A stretch of 6,008 nt of DNA, from assembly GCA_027619145.1 (NCBI GenBank), contig JAQCGA010000271.1:1-6008 (forward strand). Reading direction: 5' to 3'. The stretch's first letter is position 1. Each line of letters begins with the position of its first letter. Origin of the DNA: a bacterium. GTDB taxonomy: Bacteria; Latescibacterota; UBA2968; GCA-2709665. The notes below the pieces were generated by a model. The model saw only the letters and a list, made by a program, of their open reading frames with translations, made no database searches and was not told the origin of the DNA. Positions 1 to 5,636 of this stretch are shown piece after piece. Made by a program: the position numbers and the translations under genes.

Positions 1-429
1 CAGCCGCTCTACACCGAGGAGCATCGCACTCTTCAAGCGTCCAAAGTATCGCTCGAACACATCTCCATGGCAGGTGTGGACAATCCGATTCACGCCCGCA
101 CACCACGCCGCCATCCGCCCCAAAATCCCTGCTTTGGACAGGTGGGTATGTACAATGTCGTATCGTCCGCTTCGCACAATTCGATACAGTTCATAAAACG
201 CTCGAACATCGTGCACCAGATGAACCTCCCGCTTCAGATCTGGCAACACATACATCTCCACGCGCAGTGCACACGCCTCTGCCATCAGGCTGCCTTCTTC
301 CGGGCCAGGCAGACCCGTTGCCAGCGTAATATGGTACCGGGAACGGTCCATCTTCTGAATCACGGTAAGCACGTGTTGAGGCACGCCTCCCACGGCCATC
401 CGTGTAATCACAAACAACACTCGAATCAC
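1..429 (-). CDS. Family-4 glycosyltransferase, N-terminal part (runs off the left edge)
   Basis: The reading frame is open for 143 codons from a GTG at 429-427 to the window edge. It encodes the N-terminal Rossmann-like acceptor domain of a GT4 (GT-B fold) retaining glycosyltransferase. Such enzymes transfer a sugar from a nucleotide-sugar donor to a lipid-linked or polysaccharide acceptor at the cytoplasmic face of the membrane. Visible marks are the opening beta strand IRVLFVITRM, the glycine-rich loop GGVPQHV (residues 14-20), the HTHLSKAG motif (94-101) and HTCHGDVFERYF (118-129), which resembles the HTxHGHVFxGYF stretch of many GT4 enzymes. The donor-binding C-terminal domain lies outside the window, so donor and linkage cannot be inferred. 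The GTG start is chosen because AAGGGG lies 9 nt upstream, inside the last codons of the preceding glycosyltransferase gene. The gap to that gene's stop is only 3 nt, which implies co-transcription and probable translational coupling. Family assignment is firm; specificity is unknown. Confidence 0.88.
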   Translation of the reverse strand, partial: MIRVLFVITRMAVGGVPQHVLTVIQKMDRSRYHITLATGLPGPEEGSLMAEACALRVEMYVLPDLKREVHLVHDVRAFYELYRIVRSGRYDIVHTHLSKAGILGRMAAWCAGVNRIVHTCHGDVFERYFGRLKSAMLLGVERL

Positions 430-432
430 CCG

Positions 433-1395
433 TCAAAACCCCTTGAAGAATTTTAACATTTCTCTGGCACCAACCACTCGATTGCGTTGGATCCAGCGCC
501 TCTTTCTTAGCGCATCCGGCAGACAACGCAAAAAATCCACGTGCGCAAGAAAAAACACGTGCAGCCGCCAGGGAATGCGAAACAGAATATAAATCCAGCT
601 CAACTTCTCCGCCAGCAAGAGCCACGGCAACAGCGCCAGCAACACACCCGGCGAAGCATTTTTACAAATCGTCAGATACCGGTTCGTCCACAAACGCCGC
701 TGAAAAAAAGCTGGTTTATCCACCACGCGCACTTTCTCGCCCTGAGAAGCCGAACCAACGTGGTGCGCAATTGCAGAAGGTGTGTACAGACAACGCCACC
801 CGCGTAACTGCGCCCGCCAGGCCAGATCCATATCTTCCCAGTTGGCAAAATAAGACTCGTCAAAGTACTGCCCGAATACAGACACGTCTTCCAGCATGTC
901 CCGTCGGCAAAACATTGCCGCGCCACTGGGTGCAAACACGTATTCAGGCTCCGTCACATTGGTGCTGTTCACAGACCGGATACGCCGCTGAAGAAACAAT
1001 CCCACATTGTCAATCCGATCCGTATCTGCTTTATAAATACGCGCCGCCACAGACCCAGTCTCCGGCGCAGTCTGTATTGCCTGAACCGCCTCATATAAAA
1101 AATCCCGATCCAGAAACACATCCGTGTTCAGGATCAGGACGAAAAAAGAACGCGTCTGTTCAATCCCCAAATTCCAGGCTCGGGGAATCCCTTCGTTGTG
1201 CGACCGCTCGATCAGATGAACCTGTGGAAACTGCGTCCGAATGAATTCTGGAGAACCGTCTGTGGAACCGTTGTCCACCACCACCACTTCGGCTGGCGCG
1301 TGGCGCTGGTTGAAAACCATTTCCAGGCAACGACCAATACAGGCGGCACCGTTCCAGTTGGCAAGTACAACTGCAACGGCGTTTTTCTCTTCCAC
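433..1395 (-). CDS. Family-2 glycosyltransferase (WbbL/rhamnosyltransferase-like)
   Basis: This encodes a 320-residue GT-A fold inverting glycosyltransferase, close to the usual length of about 300 for the WbbL-like group. Members of that group add sugars, often rhamnose, to surface polysaccharides. The N-terminal strand VAVVLANWNG (residues 7-16) and VVVVDNGSTDGS (37-48) form the nucleotide-binding part. NTD (90-92) sits where the metal-binding DXD-like motif is expected, and WEDMDLAWR (186-194) carries the usual acidic catalytic-site motif. Residues about 248-287 are strongly hydrophobic (VLLALLPWLLLAEK onward), followed by a basic tail, which suggests membrane association. The start is GTG at 1395-1393, with GAGG at 1404-1401 overlapping the upstream stop codon and 5 nt before the start; the intergenic gap is 7 nt. 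It sits between the UVR-motif gene and the GT4 gene, probably in one operon. A rhamnosyl donor is only a guess, mildly supported by the RmlA-like gene nearby. Confidence 0.92.
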   Translation of the reverse strand: MEEKNAVAVVLANWNGAACIGRCLEMVFNQRHAPAEVVVVDNGSTDGSPEFIRTQFPQVHLIERSHNEGIPRAWNLGIEQTRSFFVLILNTDVFLDRDFLYEAVQAIQTAPETGSVAARIYKADTDRIDNVGLFLQRRIRSVNSTNVTEPEYVFAPSGAAMFCRRDMLEDVSVFGQYFDESYFANWEDMDLAWRAQLRGWRCLYTPSAIAHHVGSASQGEKVRVVDKPAFFQRRLWTNRYLTICKNASPGVLLALLPWLLLAEKLSWIYILFRIPWRLHVFFLAHVDFLRCLPDALRKRRWIQRNRVVGAREMLKFFKGF

Positions 1396-1402
1396 CTGCG
1401 CC

Positions 1403-2152
1403 TCAATCCATGCCGCGCAGGCGGTCCCGTAACAACGCGGCCCGCTCGTAGTGTTCCTGCGAAATCGCGTCTTGCATCTGTTGGGAAAGCTGCTGCTTCA
1501 GCCCCTGAGGTCGGTCGCGCCGAACCTCCTCCATCCAGGCTTCTAGTGCCTGCAGTTCTTCGCTCTCCGTCACTTCTTCCGGATCCCCACAGGCTTCCAG
1601 AAAATCTCGAATCTCATCAATCCCTTCCTGCACAACCTCCAGCGCACCTTCGTAATCATCGCTCAGTAAACAGATTTCACCTTTTGAACGAGCATGGATC
1701 ATGGTTACATAAGGCCTGTACTGTTCAAAACACAACTGGACTTCTTCATCGTCCGAGTAGGTCTTCACCAGATCGAATACCGCAAGCGTGTGTGCTGTAT
1801 CGCGCAGCACGCCTTCAAAATCTTCCAACCGCAACAGGCTGATATAGCGCTGGTAATATTGCAAGCCTTCCAACCAGAGTTCTCGGCAGGCATCTTCGTC
1901 CAGGTTGAATCCTTCGTCGGTCCCGTGCTCGGCGCGGTAGGTCTCCAGCCGATCCAGATAACAATCCAGTGCCGACTCATATCCGTGCGGCCGTGTGCCG
2001 TCTGGACGCCCCGTTACCTCCATTTGGATCAATCCCAGATCGAGCCGAACCTGAAGCTTCTCCCGGCCGTCCTCGCCCACAATTTTTCGCGTACAAATAT
2101 CTTCGGGGTCAAACGCCCATTCTTTGAGAATGGGCAAAAAATCTTTTTTCAT
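1403..2152 (-). CDS. UvrB/UvrC (UVR) motif-containing protein of unknown function
   Basis: This is a 249-residue soluble, strongly acidic protein. Residues 1-60 form a compact block (KDFLPILKEWAFDPEDI, then KIVGEDGREKLQVRLDLG, then MEVTGRPDGTRPHGYES) that looks conserved and may be a small beta domain. Residues about 85-185 are mostly helical and rich in Leu, Tyr and Glu, with possible TPR-like pairs (RYISLLRLEDFEGVL; GEICLLSDDYEGALEVV). Residues about 217-248 form a UVR motif (QQMQDAISQEHYERAALLRDRLR), the helical hairpin by which UvrB and UvrC interact and which also occurs in McsA and Clp proteins. No nuclease, helicase or zinc-cysteine signature is visible, so a DNA-repair role should not be assumed; a protein-protein adaptor role fits the motif better. 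The ATG at 2152 is preferred over an in-frame TTG at 2248 because GGAG lies 10 nt upstream (a GAGAGAG run is nearer) and the conserved block begins at MKKDF. It leads the probable operon with the two glycosyltransferase genes. Confidence 0.8.
   Translation of the reverse strand: MKKDFLPILKEWAFDPEDICTRKIVGEDGREKLQVRLDLGLIQMEVTGRPDGTRPHGYESALDCYLDRLETYRAEHGTDEGFNLDEDACRELWLEGLQYYQRYISLLRLEDFEGVLRDTAHTLAVFDLVKTYSDDEEVQLCFEQYRPYVTMIHARSKGEICLLSDDYEGALEVVQEGIDEIRDFLEACGDPEEVTESEELQALEAWMEEVRRDRPQGLKQQLSQQMQDAISQEHYERAALLRDRLRGMD
2115..2135 (-). other. Perfect inverted repeat in the first codons of the UVR-motif gene
   Basis: GCCCATTC (2115-2122) and GAATGGGC (2128-2135) are exact complements around a 5-nt loop. 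They cover roughly codons 6 to 13 of the UVR-motif gene, directly after an A6-GA-T6 stretch in the mRNA sense. No U-run follows the hairpin in the minus-strand transcript, so it is not a typical terminator. It could affect early elongation or be a protein-binding palindrome; function is not shown. Confidence 0.45.
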
Positions 2153-2219
2153 ACTCTCTCGTCTCCAGCAAACCTTCATGTTTGCGCCGCCCACCAGCAC
2201 CACCGTGGGAACCACAAAA

Positions 2220-2248
2220 AATATGGGCAAAAGAAATTTAAAAGTCAA
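2220..2248 (-). promoter_or_regulatory. Candidate sigma70-type promoter for the UVR-motif/glycosyltransferase operon
   Basis: Read on the minus strand, TTGACT (2248-2243) is followed by a 17-bp AT-rich spacer and CATATT (2225-2220); TATTTT at 2223-2218 is a less well spaced alternative -10. Transcription would start near 2213 and leave about 60 nt of leader before the ATG at 2152. The element lies in the 127-nt gap downstream of the mscS-like gene, where an operon promoter is expected. The -10 is imperfect, and read-through from the mscS-like gene remains possible. Confidence 0.45.
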
Positions 2249-2279
2249 CCGAAGATTCTGCTGTATAAAAGCAGTAGCG

Positions 2280-3392
2280 TCATGCCTCTGGGGCTTCTCC
2301 TGCTGCAGGGTCCGGCATCATATGAACCGCCCGAACAGGCAGCGCCACTGGCACACCCAAATCCTCCAGTGTCTCCATAATTTTCAAATTCACCTCTTCT
2401 CGGACCTCCAGGTGTGCAACCCAATCTATGGGTCGTGTAAAATAGTACACCATAATATCTCGAGAATATTCTCCAAAATCTGTAAACCGCACCAGCAGAA
2501 AAGATTCCTGGTCCACATCTGGATGTGATTTCAGAATCAACTCAATTCGGGTCACGACCTCCCGCATCTGTGCCGCTGTAGCCAGATGCGAAGCCCGTAC
2601 CGTAATCCACACCCGGCGCACAGGGCGTTGCGTCACATTGTCAATTACAAAATCTGCCAGCCGGCTGTTGGGTATGGTAATCAACGTCTGATCAAACGTA
2701 CGGATGCGCGTGCTCCTGAAACCGATCCGCTCCACCGTCCCCTCAATTTCTCGGTCCGGAGACCGAACCCAGTCTCCCAGCACAAATGGCCGGTCCACCA
2801 GTAGCATCACGGAACCAAATAAATCAGACAGTGTCTTCTGTGCGCCCAGCGCCACCGCCAGGCCTCCTACACCCAAACCGGCAATCAGCCCAGAAACCGA
2901 ATACCCCATATTCTGCAAAATCATGAGCCCCGCAAGAATCCCCACAACCACTTCAGCCGCCCGCCCCACCAGCGGTACAAGCTGATCGTCCAGCGTCGAA
3001 TCCGTCTTTTTTGCCCACTGGCGCAGCATATGCGTCAACACACGCACCAGCCGTAACATAAACCAGGCCAGCAACGCCGCGCCCAGAACAGAAAATACAG
3101 TAGAAGCCCCGGAAAGAATCACCTCCGGAGGTCTGAAACTATGAACTCCCAAATACATCCCCAAAAAAACGATCGCGACACCCAGCGGTTTTCCTGCTGC
3201 ATCCACCAGCAAATCGTCCAACTCCGTTTTACTGATCCGCGCCAGTCGCTCCACGTACCGCTCCAGCATGTACAACACCACCCGCCGTACCACCAGTGCA
3301 CCCAGCACAAAACCAAACGCCAGCATCAATTGCTGCGGCGAAACCCGCTGCATCACCTGGTCATAAAGCAGTTTCAGCTCCTCCATAAGCAA
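2280..3392 (-). CDS. MscS-family small-conductance mechanosensitive channel
   Basis: This encodes a 370-residue inner-membrane protein of the MscS family. These channels open under membrane tension and release solutes during hypo-osmotic shock, working as heptamers. Hydrophobic segments lie at about residues 20-44, 68-84, 93-118 and 138-160. The pore-lining TM3 follows at 163-200 with the signature GLGVGGLAVALGAQ and then LSDLFGSVMLLVDRPFVLGDWV. Next come the beta domain (GTVERIGFRSTRIRTFDQ, then IPNSRL at 240-245) and the cytoplasmic alpha/beta vestibule to about residue 355. About five membrane helices makes it longer than E. coli MscS (286 residues, three helices) and more like the YnaI/YbdG branch. 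The TTG at 3392 has an excellent GGAGG 6 nt upstream; an ATG two codons later (3386) is 12 nt from the same site and is a real alternative. The gene diverges from the RmlA-like gene. The family call is secure; the ion preference and any ligand are not visible. Confidence 0.93.
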   Translation of the reverse strand: MLMEELKLLYDQVMQRVSPQQLMLAFGFVLGALVVRRVVLYMLERYVERLARISKTELDDLLVDAAGKPLGVAIVFLGMYLGVHSFRPPEVILSGASTVFSVLGAALLAWFMLRLVRVLTHMLRQWAKKTDSTLDDQLVPLVGRAAEVVVGILAGLMILQNMGYSVSGLIAGLGVGGLAVALGAQKTLSDLFGSVMLLVDRPFVLGDWVRSPDREIEGTVERIGFRSTRIRTFDQTLITIPNSRLADFVIDNVTQRPVRRVWITVRASHLATAAQMREVVTRIELILKSHPDVDQESFLLVRFTDFGEYSRDIMVYYFTRPIDWVAHLEVREEVNLKIMETLEDLGVPVALPVRAVHMMPDPAAGEAPEA

Positions 3393-3398
3393 CCAGCA

Positions 3399-3403
3399 CC
3401 TCC
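3399..3403 (-). promoter_or_regulatory. Ribosome binding site deciding the TTG start of the MscS-family gene
   Basis: The minus strand reads GGAGG, within GGGAGGTG, 6 nt before TTG at 3392-3390 and 12 nt before ATG at 3386-3384. The spacing favours the TTG. Either start gives the same protein apart from two residues. Confidence 0.65.
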
Positions 3404-3425
3404 CAAAAAACAGGCGAACCCGGTC

Positions 3426-3453
3426 ATTCTTTTGACTTGAAAAAACTTGACAA
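3426..3453 (-). promoter_or_regulatory. Candidate promoter for the MscS-family gene, overlapping the divergent promoter
   Basis: Read on the minus strand, TTGTCA (3453-3448) is followed by a 16-bp spacer and AAGAAT (3431-3426). Transcription would start near 3419, about 27 nt before the TTG start, with the GGAGG ribosome site inside that leader. The -35 matches 5 of 6 consensus bases and the -10 matches 4 of 6. The -35 occupies nearly the same bases as the plus-strand -35 because TTGACAA and its complement TTGTCAA are near-identical. Confidence 0.35.
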
Positions 3454-3475
3454 AGGATTCACCGACGCGTATTTT
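3447..3475 (+). promoter_or_regulatory. Sigma70-type promoter for the RmlA-like gene and rsgA
   Basis: TTGACA (3447-3452, perfect -35) is followed by exactly 17 bp and TATTTT (3470-3475, 4 of 6 matches to the -10). The expected start is near 3482, giving a leader of about 115 nt before the GTG at 3597. It sits in the divergent intergenic region and is the best promoter in the window. A direct repeat ACTTGA at 3435-3440 and 3445-3450, one helical turn apart, overlaps the -35 and could be an operator, but this is speculative. Confidence 0.6.
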
Positions 3476-3529
3476 GCTATAGCTTCATCAATCCATCATA
3501 TTGATAAACATATACTTCTTCACAGAAAA

Positions 3530-3554
3530 GGGCAAGCAAAACTACTGCCTGCCC
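3530..3554 (+). other. Hairpin in the leader of the RmlA-like gene
   Basis: GGGCA (3530-3534) pairs with TGCCC (3550-3554), then after a single A-C mismatch GCA pairs with TGC, closing a 7-nt loop. This is an 8-bp symmetric hairpin about 45 nt downstream of the predicted transcription start. No U-run follows, so it is not an intrinsic terminator. It resembles no riboswitch class that I recognise, and may be a 5' stabilising stem or a chance structure. Confidence 0.35.
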
Positions 3555-3573
3555 ATACGCTGCTCGAGCCAGG

Positions 3574-3600
3574 ATGCAAGTTCAAGGAGTTGCAACGTGA
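3574..3600 (+). other. Possible 8-codon upstream ORF coupled to the RmlA-like start
   Basis: An ATG at 3574 opens a short frame encoding MQVQGVAT and stops at TGA 3598-3600, which overlaps the GTG start at 3597-3599 as GTGA. The frame spans the gene's own AAGGAG site. It has no convincing ribosome binding site of its own (only CAGG directly against the ATG), so translation is uncertain and it is listed as a candidate only. Confidence 0.2.
3584..3589 (+). promoter_or_regulatory. Ribosome binding site fixing the GTG start of the RmlA-like gene
   Basis: AAGGAG ends 7 nt before the GTG at 3597, the ideal spacing. It lies in the loop of a short inverted repeat, TGCAA (3575-3579) with TTGCA (3590-3594), so the site would stay exposed if the 5-bp stem forms. 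This rules out the longer in-frame ATG start at 3501, whose extra 32 residues look like untranslated leader. Confidence 0.8.
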
Positions 3601-4676
3601 AAGCCATCATTCTCTGCGGGGGCACCGGCTCCAGGCTACGGCCCATTACCCATACAAGAGCCAAACAGCTCCTGCCTGTAGCAAACAAACCGATCGTCTT
3701 TTACGGCATCGAATCAATCGTCCGCGCAGGCATCCGGGAAATTGGAATCATCATTGGTGAAACCGGAGAAGAGGTCCGTGCAAAGCTGGGCGATGGATCC
3801 CGGTGGAACATCAGCATCACCTACATCCCGCAGGACCAGCCCCTGGGCCTGGCGCACGCCGTCAAAATTGCCCGGGGATTTTTGCAGGACGACCCCTTTG
3901 TGATGTACCTGGGAGACAACCTCATCAAACACGAAGTCTCTGAACTCGTTGAGCAATTCAACGAGCAAAACCTGGACGCGCTCATCCAGCTCAAAGAAGT
4001 GGAAGATCCTCGGCAGTTCGGTGTAGCCGAACTGGACAACACCGGCCGTGTGGTCCACCTGGAAGAAAAGCCCGCAAAACCCCGCTCCAACCTGGCCCTG
4101 GTGGGCGTGTACCTCTTCAATCGAAAAATCCACGACATCATCGACAAACTCAAACCCTCGGCCCGGGGCGAACTCGAAATCACAGACGCCATTCAGAAAC
4201 TACTTGAATCCGGTGCACACCTGGGCTCCAACATCTTAACCGAATGGTGGCTGGATACCGGCAAGAAAGACGACATGCTGGAAGCCAACCGCATTGTACT
4301 GGACGAAATCTCGGACCAGCAACAAATCGCTCCCGGCGTTCAAATTGACGCCGGGTCCCGCGTTACCGGCCGCGTTCAAATTGGGGCAAATACCCGCATC
4401 GAAAACTGCATTGTCCGCGGACCCATCATCATCGGCGAAAACTGCCACCTCCGGGACACCTATGTAGGCCCCTACACCGCCCTGGGCGACCGCGTAGAAA
4501 TCACAGGCTCCGAAATTGAACACTCCATTGTCCTGGACGGCGGCCGCATCCTCAACCTGTCCGAACGCGTGGGCGACTCCCTCATTGGTTACAACGCCGA
4601 AGTCACCCGGGGCCAGAGCCGCCCCGCCGCCTACCGCTTCATGTTAGGCGACGATAGCAAAGTGGACCTCATTTAA
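3597..4676 (+). CDS. rmlA: Glucose-1-phosphate thymidylyltransferase, long form (RmlA/RfbA-like)
   Basis: This 359-residue enzyme joins dTTP and glucose-1-phosphate to give dTDP-glucose and pyrophosphate, the first step toward dTDP-rhamnose and related deoxysugars in the cytoplasm. The nucleotidyltransferase domain (about 1-235) shows the signature GGTGSRLRPIT (8-18), with K23 in KQLLPVANKP. YLGDN carries the metal-binding D107, EEKPAKP is at 156-162, GELEITD is at 191-197, and EWWLDTG carries the second acidic ligand D220. Residues about 240-359 form a left-handed beta-helix of imperfect hexapeptides (VQIGANTRIENCIVRG, then GPIIIGENC). That C-terminal domain and the total length match the long RmlA form rather than the roughly 290-residue short form. 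The GTG start is set by AAGGAG 7 nt upstream. It diverges from the mscS-like gene and lies 3 nt before rsgA, so the two are likely co-transcribed. Other sugar-1-phosphate nucleotidyltransferase specificities are possible but less likely; rmlBCD are not in the window. Confidence 0.92.
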   Translation: MKAIILCGGTGSRLRPITHTRAKQLLPVANKPIVFYGIESIVRAGIREIGIIIGETGEEVRAKLGDGSRWNISITYIPQDQPLGLAHAVKIARGFLQDDPFVMYLGDNLIKHEVSELVEQFNEQNLDALIQLKEVEDPRQFGVAELDNTGRVVHLEEKPAKPRSNLALVGVYLFNRKIHDIIDKLKPSARGELEITDAIQKLLESGAHLGSNILTEWWLDTGKKDDMLEANRIVLDEISDQQQIAPGVQIDAGSRVTGRVQIGANTRIENCIVRGPIIIGENCHLRDTYVGPYTALGDRVEITGSEIEHSIVLDGGRILNLSERVGDSLIGYNAEVTRGQSRPAAYRFMLGDDSKVDLI

Positions 4677-4679
4677 CTT

Positions 4680-5636
4680 ATGTCAGACCTCGAAGGCACC
4701 GTCATCCGGCAGCACCAGCGACACTACCTGGTCTCCACCGGCTCCCGCGTGGTCGATTGCGCCATCTCCAGCCTCTTGCGCAAAGATCTCCAGTACCCCG
4801 AAGCCAACGCCGGCTCTCGCCGCAGGCGCGTGGAAAATGTACGCCGGATCAAAGTCATCGATCCGGTCACCGTAGGAGACCGCGTCCGCTTTGACGATGG
4901 TGAAGGCGGAAACGGGCTCATCCGCGAAATCCTTCCGCGCCGAAACAAAATCTCCCGCCGGGCCGCCGGAGGGAGCAAGAAAGAACAGATCCTCGCCGCC
5001 AATATCGACCGGGTCCTCCCCGTCTTCTCAGCAAACGAGCCTGCGCCAGACTGGGAACTGCTCGATCGCATGCTCGCCATTGCAGAATGGCAAGAACTGC
5101 CTGCTGTTATCTGTTTCAACAAAATGGACCTGGCCGACGACGAATTCCGTTCGCAAACAGCCGTGTACGAACACATCGGATATCGTGCACTCTACACCAG
5201 CGTGGTCTCCGATCTGGGCAAAGAAGAGTTTCGCGAACTCCTCAAAAACCACATCTCCCTTTTCATGGGTTCCTCTGGCGTAGGCAAGACCAGCCTGCTC
5301 AACTGGCTCCAGCCTGGCCTCAAACTGCGCACGGGCGAAATCAGCCAGGCCTCTGGCGAAGGCCGGCACACCACCACCCACACCGAACTGGTCGAACTCG
5401 CCGAAGGTGGGTGTGTGGGCGACCTTCCGGGCGTACGGGAATTTTACCTCTGGGATATCGAACCCGATGACATCCCCTCCCTCTTTCGAGAATTCCGACC
5501 GCTCCTGGACCAGTGTCGCTTTCGGGATTGCACCCACGAACGCGAACCCGGTTGTGCCATCAAACAGGCCGTAGAAGCCGACGAAATCTCCTCCCAACGC
5601 TACGAAAGTTACCTGCGTTTGCGGCAATCCCCCTGA
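4680..5636 (+). CDS. rsgA: Ribosome small subunit-dependent GTPase A (RsgA/YjeQ)
   Basis: This 318-residue circularly permuted GTPase binds the 30S subunit late in assembly and releases maturation factors when GTP is hydrolysed. An N-terminal OB-fold (about 1-90) precedes the GTPase motifs in permuted order: G4 NKMD (147-150), G5-like TSV (173-175), G1 P-loop GSSGVGKTS (197-205), switch I GEGRHTTTH (226-234) and G3 DLPG (248-251). The C-terminal zinc knuckle is complete, with C279, C284, H286 and C292. Length is within the family range. Two oddities are an Arg-rich segment in the OB-fold (RRRRVENVRRIKVIDP, 47-62) and Leu in place of the usual Thr or Ser in the G3 motif. The ATG at 4680 is 3 nt after the RmlA-like stop and has no strong Shine-Dalgarno sequence, which suggests translational coupling. 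The gene is probably a housekeeping passenger in this operon. Confidence 0.95.
   Translation: MSDLEGTVIRQHQRHYLVSTGSRVVDCAISSLLRKDLQYPEANAGSRRRRVENVRRIKVIDPVTVGDRVRFDDGEGGNGLIREILPRRNKISRRAAGGSKKEQILAANIDRVLPVFSANEPAPDWELLDRMLAIAEWQELPAVICFNKMDLADDEFRSQTAVYEHIGYRALYTSVVSDLGKEEFRELLKNHISLFMGSSGVGKTSLLNWLQPGLKLRTGEISQASGEGRHTTTHTELVELAEGGCVGDLPGVREFYLWDIEPDDIPSLFREFRPLLDQCRFRDCTHEREPGCAIKQAVEADEISSQRYESYLRLRQSP

Noticed and set aside
67..456. Plus-strand open frame of 129 codons
   Set aside because: It lies entirely opposite the GT4 frame, whose protein carries clear family motifs; the plus-strand translation is low complexity (His, Pro, Gln rich) with no recognisable domain.
1198..1842. Plus-strand open frame of 214 codons
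   Set aside because: It is antisense to the GT2 and UVR-motif genes, crosses their junction, and has no domain signature.
2258..2274. Hairpin CTGCT / AGCAG just after the mscS-like stop, as a terminator
   Set aside because: The stem is only 5 bp and no U-run follows it in the minus-strand transcript.
3501..3596. Longer N-terminus for the RmlA-like protein from ATG 3501
   Set aside because: The conserved domain starts exactly at the GTG 3597 (KAIILCGGTG) with an ideal AAGGAG; the added 32 residues resemble no family extension.
3437..3760. Plus-strand open frame of 107 codons across the divergent region
   Set aside because: It begins upstream of the predicted promoter, has no ribosome site, and runs out of frame into the well-supported RmlA-like gene.
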